From Rhizoclosmatium globosum (taxonomy: Eukaryota > Chytridiomycota > Chytridiomycetes > Chytridiales > Chytriomycetaceae), in assembly GCA_002104985.1 (NCBI GenBank), contig MCGO01000401.1, positions 1-17,023 of the forward strand: DNA of 17,023 nt. The letters are read 5' to 3'. A program made the translations under genes and the position numbers. Position 1 is the stretch's first letter, and each line of letters starts with the position of its first letter. Below, piece after piece: positions 7,530 to 15,400 of the stretch. The notes under the pieces are model-generated. The model saw only the letters and a program-made list of their open reading frames with translations. It searched no databases and was not told where the DNA came from.

Positions 7530-9537
7530 TCAATCATCTCCCACACTCTCCAAGTTTCCAAGCGCCCAGAAAAAATGGCGCAAATGAATTCGACACACGG
7601 CTTCGTATTGGGCTTTTCTTAGCACCCCAGATGCAGTTGAAGCTTCAAGGAAATCCATGATGCGGGCGCTGATATTCTCCCCGTCTGGAAGGTTGCGAAC
7701 GAATTCCACACTCTCTTGTGAGAAATGCTCTAGTCCAGATTTCAATTCAGCTTCAATCTCGACTTCTTCCATCACCTGTTCCCGCAGTTGTTGAAGTAAT
7801 GGCATCACATCTGAATCATATTCCAACTGTGTGAACTGGGCTGAAAAGAATCCAACAAGCTGCTCCAAAACATTGTAAGAGGTCAGTCTTGTCAAAGTAT
7901 TTGTTGGTGTTGAAGATGTCAGTTGGCGCAGCAATAACATCAGGGTGGTTCTCAAGTTAACGCCGATCCAGTCACGAAACGGAGAGCTTGAGAGACATTC
8001 GGAAAGAGATCTAATTGCAATGATATGACTTTTGGCATCAGGATCTTCGCCTGCGAGTTCTGTGACCCAGCGGTTGCTGACCAGTGGGAAAAGCGTAACG
8101 GCGTACTCTTTGATTGACTCGTGGTGCAATGAGTTTGGTACTCCTTGCCACATAGCAGGGGAGGATCCAAGAAGCATCAACTCAAGAATCTGGGAGTTGC
8201 GAAACTTCTAGAAAACAGTTAACAAATTCTCACAGGCTACTGTGCCTCACTTACGATTGCGTTTGATTCGTGATTGGCCAGATTTCCCACCAAGCGAGCG
8301 GCTCCACAACGTTCGGCTGGATTAACGGAAACAACTGCGCCTGACAAATAATCCACGAAATCATCCAAGTTCAGAAACTGTGCAACTTCGGTCATATGTG
8401 CGATTCGCGACATCAGGAAATTAGCGCATCCCAAATCCTTTCTCTGGATTTTCAGGTCAATCACCGCCAAACAGATTTCGCGAGCGACATTTATCATCTG
8501 ATTTTGAAAAGTTAAGCTACAAATTTTGGGACACGGAAGCACACAACTGTTTCAACTTCGTCTGGGGAGCAACGGGGTATGTAACTTGAAAACATATTGC
8601 CCAAAACAACATACATAGAAACGGCACTTGCATGGTCACGATTGGAGCCTGAGGTTTCACCAAAGAGATGCTGACCGATTTGGGCGTAAAGATGATGGAT
8701 TGCTTCGAATATTTCATAACCAATCTCTGCTGTCGTTCCAAGATTCTTGAAGGCACACATGCACTATTCGTTGTTGAGTCTTCACATTTTTGTAACATAT
8801 CTGCCTCACATAAGCCAAGGCAACGTTATCGTCTCGAACATAAGCACTTTGGGTAGAATGCACAAGGGCTGGAATGATATCGTTAAGAAACCAAACATCG
8901 CTGATAGTAGACCCATTTTCGACAATGATTCCAGCGTTAGCGGAAAGCGTTGCAACGAGTTGAAGAAGAAGAAGGGGTGGCTGAGAATTGTTGTGGCTAT
9001 GCGATTCGAGAATGGCTGCAATGGAAGTGAGTAAGGGCTGGTTTCCAGCCATTTCTCTCGCGTTAGTTTGCACTGTTTGGATACTTTGCCAAAGGGATAG
9101 TATGGCTGCTTCGACAACGTGGTCAAATGGCGATCTCAACTGACGAAGAGCTGCCATCAAAAACAGTTCAATTCCTATTTGACTTACTAGAGTTATGATA
9201 TCATGTTTGGGTAAGTCGATTGATCCTTCAAGCACGGGCGGCGTTGGCTCTGTGACTTCAAGCAGAGGAGCAGTTTCCAAGATATTCCCATTATCTATGT
9301 GCGCATGCACAGGACTAAATTCGTTTTAGAAACATAATGAAGCATTGAAGAGAGTAGCTGTTTGGCAACCTACCCTTGCACAAGAGGTTGAATGTTTCCC
9401 TGGAATGTTGCAACTAGCAACCCAGCTTGCATCTCCTCCACCAACCCGTCAATGTCGTCTGTAGTATAAATCTCTTCAAGTTGGCGCACGAGATCTGGAC
9501 CAAAGAGCTCCAATGGATTGGGCCGTGCAACCTGCAT
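7530..9537 (-). CDS. All-helical HEAT/ARM-like protein, possibly PSMD5-like proteasome assembly factor
   Basis: Exons on the - strand: 9537-9374, 9314-8810, 8763-8545, 8497-8255 and 8207-7530. The four introns are 59, 46, 47 and 47 bp, and all junctions keep frame, giving 602 residues. The start is MQVARPNPLELFG at 9537; an in-frame ATG at 9582 would add 15 residues of unlikely sequence. The chain is almost wholly amphipathic helices with Leu/Ile/Val/Ala spacing (for example LLLLQLVATLSANAGIIVEN, CGAARLVGNLANHESNAI, SHIIAIRSLSECLSS), as in HEAT or armadillo repeats. The overall layout and the end (IMDFLEASTASG, RKAQYEA) recall PSMD5/S5b, a chaperone of the 19S regulatory base of about 500 residues; that match is by eye and tentative. 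A possible sixth exon (intron 7598-7538, exon to 7367) would replace the C-terminus and give 636 residues. Confidence 0.75.
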
Positions 9538-9716
9538 TTTTTGGTGTTTTTTCGATGTTCGTGGGTTATTCCCGACTTCCAAATTCAGAAGGGAACCTGA
9601 GATTTTGCAGAATTTAGAATGGAATCAAGATTCATTTTCCCTGTATTATACTTGATTTTACATTGGTTTGAACGTCCCTCTTGACTGAAACGACAACAAA
9701 ATATAACTGGAGCTTT

Positions 9717-9953
9717 GCGACCGAGCCCATGCGGCAGTAATCCTTGTGTCTCTCCTTTTGTCTTAATTGCGCTCTCCCTTTTCTCCATTTCCGTAATTAA
9801 AACCGAAACACAAAATCATACTTTCTTTCCTCCATTTATCCTATTTCTAATTTCAGACATGAAAAAAGAGGGATGATCGAAGCGACTGAGCCCATGAAGG
9901 AGTAGTCCTGTTTGATTATGCTCTATAATCCGTTTTGTCCATTTCCGTAATTT
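9717..9953 (+). repeat. Two degenerate direct repeats (9717-9798 and 9882-9953)
   Basis: Both copies start GCGAC(C/T)GAGCCCATG, continue with a similar GGcAGTAaTCCT block, and end in the shared TCCATTTCCGTAATT. The middles differ in sequence and by about ten bases. The copies lie about 165 bp apart in the upstream region of the HEAT-like gene. They could be an old tandem duplication or fragments of a dispersed repeat. Confidence 0.6.
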
Positions 9954-11168
9954 AACTGCCCTCTGTCCATGCGGGAGATGTCTTCAATAACTCTCACTCT
10001 TTCTGTCTTTCTTTTGGGTTATTGTAAAGTGTGAAGAGTGCTAGGAATATAACGAAACAAAATTCAAAAGAAAACTCACACTGCTGACAAAGCTACGATT
10101 CCAATGTTCCCGTTAATTCAGCGACGCCTGCTACGCCCCCTTTAACGACAAGCCATGTCCCATCAAGATCAAGATCTCATACTCTGCAACACCAAGATCC
10201 GGAATCGATTTTCTATAACTGGTAGCCTCGAATGTTACCGCAATCACCATTTACAGCTTTAGACGTTCTTTCAATTCCTAAGGAGCCAATCAGAATCAAA
10301 CCCCATCAAAACCTAACACTACCGCCTTTCCCTGTAAGCTTGGATCTCCTCGAGTTCCCCAGTTGTATAATCGTAATATATGAACTATTACACCGAATTT
10401 GAAGCTTGTAGCAATGATATCGGCGATTTTACGTTGCCTTTTCTGAGGACACATCCAAGAGCCATACTCATTAACAGGTCGTTTCAGCAATCCACAGACC
10501 ACCAAAATAGTATTTTTAAGCATTAGGGACTATTAATGAGGCTATTATAACAGGATAATACGAACGATTAGCAAGCTTTCATCAGAATCTGAGAGCTAAT
10601 GTGACAATATTCCGCAATTCAACTTTACAAAAGCGACTGATATCAACGTAATTGATTTGTTTATAAGTGTTATTTTGTGTACTTGTAAAGGACGCTTTGT
10701 AAGTTGAAATCAACCAACGAGCTTATCGCGTACCTCACCCTTCTTGATTTCAACCCTTTCTCCTCGTCCACATCCGACTCCTATTTTGACTCTAACAACT
10801 TCAATCATTACAAAGAATTCTACTTCATTTTTTTAATTCCGCGAACTGTCTTATTGAGCACTCATTAGTCACGGCGAACATCCACTGACTTACATCCCGC
10901 ATTGCCGGTTAGTCCACCACATTTGACTATGTTGTCCTGTCTCATTTCTCAAGCACACTGGAAGGAAACCGTCAGATCCCATACCGTAACACTGGAACAA
11001 CAGACTCACCATTAAACAACTATTGAATCGAAACAGAAACAGTAATCTTAAATTATCCACATCCACCATCACCGTCTTACAAAGAGCTACTTCTAACTGG
11101 TATTGTATTGCCAACAATGGGCTATATACCCATAGTCGGGGGTCTTTCTAAATTAATTAAATTAAATA

Positions 11169-11192
11169 CTCGAACGAGCGAGCGGAGCGAGC
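11169..11192. repeat. Short GC-rich GAGC tract in AT-rich DNA
   Basis: Reiterated GAGC units (CGAGCGAGCGGAGCGAGC) follow directly after an AT-only run (AATTAATTAAATTAAAT) and precede an A-tract. The abrupt composition change is visible; its function is unknown. Confidence 0.45.
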
Positions 11193-11427
11193 AAGAAAAA
11201 AATGGAGTTTACCGATTAAATTGTGTTGAAAGACATTATCTCGTCCCTTCAATTTCAGGAATTAAACTCGCTCAAGCCAACCCCCAGCTTTCCCCGACTT
11301 CTTTGTTGGCCTGGCTGCTTACCTGTTGGTTGACGTCTCGCATGTTTAAAAGCAATGGGTGATTCTGAAGAACAATTGAAGACGTGTTTTATGTAAATCT
11401 AAGGGAAAAAAGGAATTGAAAAAGAAA

Positions 11428-11670
11428 CTACTGAATACACTTTGCACAATCACATCCATGAGAATGCCCAACAGATGCCGCCTTTTTGCAGCCTTTAAAA
11501 CGACAGGGTATTCCAGGCGGAGAGTACGATGTGCTACAATTGTTTATCGGAACAATACACTCTCCTTGCTTTGGATGTTCATTTGACCATTTGATACAAA
11601 TATGACCACATTGAGAGCAGCACTGCGACTTTCCGGCTTTGGATAATCGAGGACGAGTTGGGGTGGTGAG
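11428..11670 (-). CDS. Cys/His-rich zinc-binding-like fragment (last exon or relic)
   Basis: Eighty open codons end at TAG 11430-11428 and contain regularly spaced Cys and His: QCCSQCGHIC near the start, HPKQGEC, NNCS, IPCRFKGC, and GHSHGCDCAKC at the end. This CxxC/HxC spacing suggests zinc ligands. The first block (CxxCGHxC...H...C) recalls an IBR-type zinc finger as in RBR E3 ligases, although one expected Cys is Lys. There is no ATG in the open stretch, and a TGA stands just upstream, so it is either the 3' exon of a spliced gene or a decayed piece. The overlapping frame from 11753 has a signal-peptide-like start (VTFLAWNAAVISAIVG) but begins at GTG; how the two might be joined is not clear. 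Confidence 0.35.
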   Translation of the reverse strand, partial: LTTPTRPRLSKAGKSQCCSQCGHICIKWSNEHPKQGECIVPINNCSTSYSPPGIPCRFKGCKKAASVGHSHGCDCAKCIQ

Positions 11671-12378
11671 TCACGAAGTGAGGAATCATAGGTGTCTGGC
11701 CCAACAATCGCTGAGATGACTGCCGCATTCCAGGCTAGGAACGTCACCCTCACAAAATTAAGTGTCCACTATCAGCTGCAACAATGATTCATGGACAAAA
11801 ACAACATACTCACAAGAGCAATTAGCCACAAATCATGTCGCACTCAGTTACACCCTAATGGATGAATTAACTGCCAATGATTCACAAAACCGCTTCACCA
11901 AACCAATCAAAACATATGTTCAAAAAGTTTTGAACAAAGAAGTGTTGACATTGGATATGACTCTTATATGCGTTCTCATATTTAATCACTTATTAATTAT
12001 GCGTGCCTGGACACACATCTTAGCCGCTGTTACCTTTTTATCTCTCGTTTTATGCTATTGAGCCAGTGTGTGAGGTGATCCAATATTTGTCAGCTTTATC
12101 AGTCACATGACAATGTGCATTCACTCTGACAAAATGAATGTTGAAGGACCCACTATTCTTCTGAATAAGTGTGTGATTAAACTAGTTTAACTGCAGGTCG
12201 AGGAAGGAGGAAAAGACAGAAAATGAAAAAGAGAAAGAGGTAAGAGAAGGAAAGAAAAGGGCAAGATGCAGAGAAGGAGAAGAGGATGAGCTGTTTGGAA
12301 ATAAGGAGTTCAGGCGCTCTCACCTATGTAGACTCTTGAAACCTTTGCCTCTAGTTATAGTTCCCTTTGATTGGAAGT
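11671..12378. other. Spacer before the satellite, no supported gene
   Basis: The + frame ending at 12061 has a hydrophobic C-terminus (ILAAVTFLSLVLCY) but opens with GTG, and no family is recognisable. A GTGAGT donor-like site on the - strand near 11817 may belong to upstream exons of the Cys-rich fragment. The remainder is AT-rich, then purine-rich from 12201. Confidence 0.45.
12201..12290 (+). repeat. Polypurine tract
   Basis: Ninety bases of GA-rich sequence with only about seven pyrimidines on the + strand, located about 90 bp before the first satellite remnant. Such tracts can form triplex or H-DNA and often border repeats; no coding pattern is visible. Confidence 0.65.
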
Positions 12379-12451
12379 TTATAGTCTCTGGAGAGACCAG
12401 TGGTCAATTTCTTGGATCCAGGAGTCAATGGCCTCTTAATTTTTCAATTTA
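12379..12451 (+). repeat. Degenerate left edge of the satellite array
   Basis: Pieces of the satellite unit appear in collapsed form. The TAGTCTCTGGAGAGACC block (12384-12400) is joined directly to AGTGGTCAATTTCTTGGATC, skipping about 40 bases of unit. Then GGAGTCAATGG is joined to CCTCTTAATTTTTC, skipping most of a unit. The diverged bases and deletions are typical of the edge of a tandem array, where homogenisation fails. Confidence 0.75.
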
Positions 12452-15400
12452 CTTAAGAAGAGTGGTCAATTCCTTGGATCCAGGAGTCGAGACCAAACAT
12501 GGAAATTAGTGAGTGAAACTGTGGCAACACAGTCAAGTATATTAGGAGACCAAGAAAAGGTGCAAATTTGGGGCCCGGCCACTCTGGATGGCTCTGCAGT
12601 GCAGGGAAGAATGGTTTCCGAACAAGTGCATCACAGCTTCCCTTGGCTTACGCAGGCATATATTGCTGCTTTTTCTACCATGAATCCTAACAATATAGTC
12701 TCTGGAGAGACCCTGCAAAGTTTGGCTTCTTAATTTTTCAATTTACTTAAGAAGAGTGGTCAATTCCTTGGATCCAGGAGTCGAGACCAAACATGGAAAT
12801 TAGTGAGTGAAACTGTGGCAACACAGTCAAGTATATTAGGAGACCAGAAAAGGTGCAAATTTGACACCCCAGCCACTCTGGATGGCTCTGCAGTGCAGGG
12901 AAGAATGATTTCCGAACAAGTGCATCACAGCTTCACGTGGCTTACGCAGGCATATATTGCTGCTTTTTCTACCATGAATCCTAACAATATAGTCTCTGGA
13001 GAGATCCTGCAAAGTTTGGCTTCTTAATTTTTCAATTTACTTAAGAAGAGTGGTCAATTCCTTGGATCCAGGAGTCGAGACCAAACATGGAAATTAGTGA
13101 GTGAAACTGTGGCAACACAGTCAAGTATATTAGGAGACCAAGAAAAGGTGCAAATTTGACACCCCAGCCACTCTGGATGGCTCTGCAGTGCAGGGAAGAA
13201 TGATTTCCGAACAAGTGCATCACAGCTTCACTGGCTTACGCAGGCATATATTGCTGCTTTTTCTACCATGAATCCTAACAATATAGTCTCTGGAGAGATC
13301 CTGCAAAGTTTGGCTTCTTAATTTTTCAATTTACTTAAGAAGAGTGGTCAATTCCTTGGATCCAGGAGTCGAGACCAAACATGGAAATTAGTGAGTGAAA
13401 CTGTGGCAACACAGTCAAGTATATTAGGAGACCAAGAAAAGGTGCAAATTTGACACCCCAGCCACTCTGGATGGCTCTGCAGTGCAGGGAAGAATGATTT
13501 CCGAACAAGTGCATCACAGCTTCCCTTGGCTTACGCAGGCATATATTGCTGCTTTTTCTACCATGAATCCTAACAATATAGTCTCTGGAGAGACCCTGCA
13601 AAGTTTGGCTTCTTAATTTTTCAATTTACTTAAGAAGAGTGGTCAATTCCTTGGATCCAGGAGTCGAGACCAAACATGGAAATTAGTGAGTGAAACTGTG
13701 GCAACACAGTCAAGTATATTAGGAGACCAAGAAAAGGTGCAAATTTGGCCCCAGCCACTCTGGATGGCTCTGCAGTGCAGGGAAGAATGTTTCCGAACAA
13801 GTGCATCACAGCTTCCCTTGGCTTACGCAGGCATATATTGCTGCTTTTTCTACCATGAATCCTAACAATATAGTCTCTGGAGAGACCCTGCAAAGTTTGG
13901 CTTCTTAATTTTTCAATTTACTTAAGAAGAGTGGTCAATTCCTTGGATCCAGGAGTCGAGACCAAACATGGAAATTAGTGAGTGAAACTGTGGCAACACA
14001 GTCAAGTATATTAGGAGACCAAGAAAAGGTGCAAATTTGGGCCCCAGCCACTCTGGATGGCTCTGCAGTGCAGGGAAGAATGGTTTCCGAACAAGTGCAT
14101 CACAGCTTCCCTTGGCTTACGCAGGCATATATTGCTGCTTTTTCTACCATGAATCCTAACAATATAGTCTCTGGAGAGACCCTGCAAAGTTTGGCTTCTT
14201 AATTTTTCAATTTACTTAAGAAGAGTGGTCAATTCCTTGGATCCAGGAGTCGAGACCAACATGGAAATTAGTGAGTGAAACTGTGGCAACACAGTCAAGT
14301 ATATTAGGAGACCAAGAAAGGTGCAAATTTGCACCCAGCCACTCTGGATGGCTCTGCAGTGCAGGGAAGAATGTTTCCGACAAGTGCATCACAGCTTCCC
14401 TGGCTTACGCAGGCATATATTGCTGCTTTTTCTACCATGAATCCTAACAATATAGTCTCTGGAGAGACCCTGCAAAGTTTGGCTTCTTAATTTTTCAATT
14501 TACTTAAGAGAGTGGTCAATTCCTTGGATCCAGGAGTCGAGACCAAACATGGAAATTAGTGAGTGAAACTGTGGCAACACAGTCAAGTATATTAGGAGAC
14601 CAAGAAAAGGTGCAAATTTGGGGCCCCACCACTCTGGATGGCTCTGCAGTGCAGGGAAGAATGGTTTCCGAACAAGTGCATCACAGCTTCCCTTGGCTTA
14701 CGCAGGCATATATTGCTGCTTTTTCTACCATGAATCCTAACAATATAGTCTCTGGAGAGACCCTGCAAAGTTTGGCTTCTTAATTTTTCAATTTACTTAA
14801 GAAGAGTGGTCAATTCCTTGGATCCAGGAGTCGAGACCAAACATGGAAATTAGTGAGTGAAACTGTGGCAACACAGTCAAGTATATTTAGGAGACCAAGA
14901 AAAGGTGCAAATTTGGGGCCCCAGCCACTCTGGATGGCCTGGCAGTGCAGGGAAGAATGGTTTCCGAACAAGTGCATCACAGCTTCCCTTGGCTTACGCA
15001 GGCATATATTGCTGCTTTTTCTACCATGAATCCTAACAATATAGTCTCTGGAGAGACCCTGCAAAGTTTGGCTTCTTAATTTTTCAATTTACTTAAGAAG
15101 AGTGGTCAATTCCTTGGATCCAGGAGTCGAGACCAAACATGGAAATTAGTGAGTGAAACTGTGGCAAACAGTCAAGTATATTTAGGAGACCAGAAAAGGT
15201 GCAAAATTTGGGGCCCCAGCCACTCTGGATGGCTCTGCAGTGCAGGGAAGAATGGTTTCCGAACAAGTGCATCACAGCTTCCCTTGGCTTACGCAGGCAT
15301 ATATTGCTGCTTTTTCTACCATGAATCCTAACAATATAGTCTCTGGAGAGACCCTGCAAAGTTTGGCTTCTTAATTTTTCAATTTACTTAAGAAGAGTGG

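Larger units (their letters stand above)
9538..11427. other. Gene-poor region upstream of the HEAT-like gene
   Basis: About 1.9 kb without a supportable gene. The first 300 bases presumably contain the promoter of the HEAT-like gene. The - strand frame at 10523-10296 (starting MLKNTILVVCGLLKRP) and fragments further along the same strand (GIERTSKAVNGDCGN near 10275, DLDLDGTWLVVKGGVAGVAE near 10170) could be scraps of a decayed gene, but they sit in different frames with stops between, and no family is recognisable. The frames at 9585-9788, 10890-11117 and 11108-11362 show no conserved pattern. No tRNA or rRNA was seen. Confidence 0.5.

Noticed and set aside
9585..9788. A 67-codon - strand frame just upstream of the HEAT-like gene
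   Set aside because: It ends before that gene's start, crosses one of the degenerate repeats and shows no conserved pattern; more likely 5' flank.
11762..12061. A 99-codon + frame with a hydrophobic C-terminus as a membrane protein
   Set aside because: It opens at GTG, has no recognisable family or splice support, and lies in AT-rich DNA where hydrophobic runs arise by chance.
12201..12378. LTR or transposon terminal sequence next to the satellite
   Set aside because: No terminal inverted repeats, target duplication, primer-binding site or transposase/reverse-transcriptase motif was found on either side.
9538..12378. tRNA or rRNA genes in the gene-poor region
   Set aside because: No GTTCRANNC-type B box with a matching A box and foldable acceptor stem was found by eye.
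14259..14546. The shortest unit (288 bp) as a distinct satellite subtype
   Set aside because: Its differences are several single-base losses, mostly in short runs (AAA, AAAA, CC, TT, AA), which look like uncorrected consensus errors rather than a variant family.
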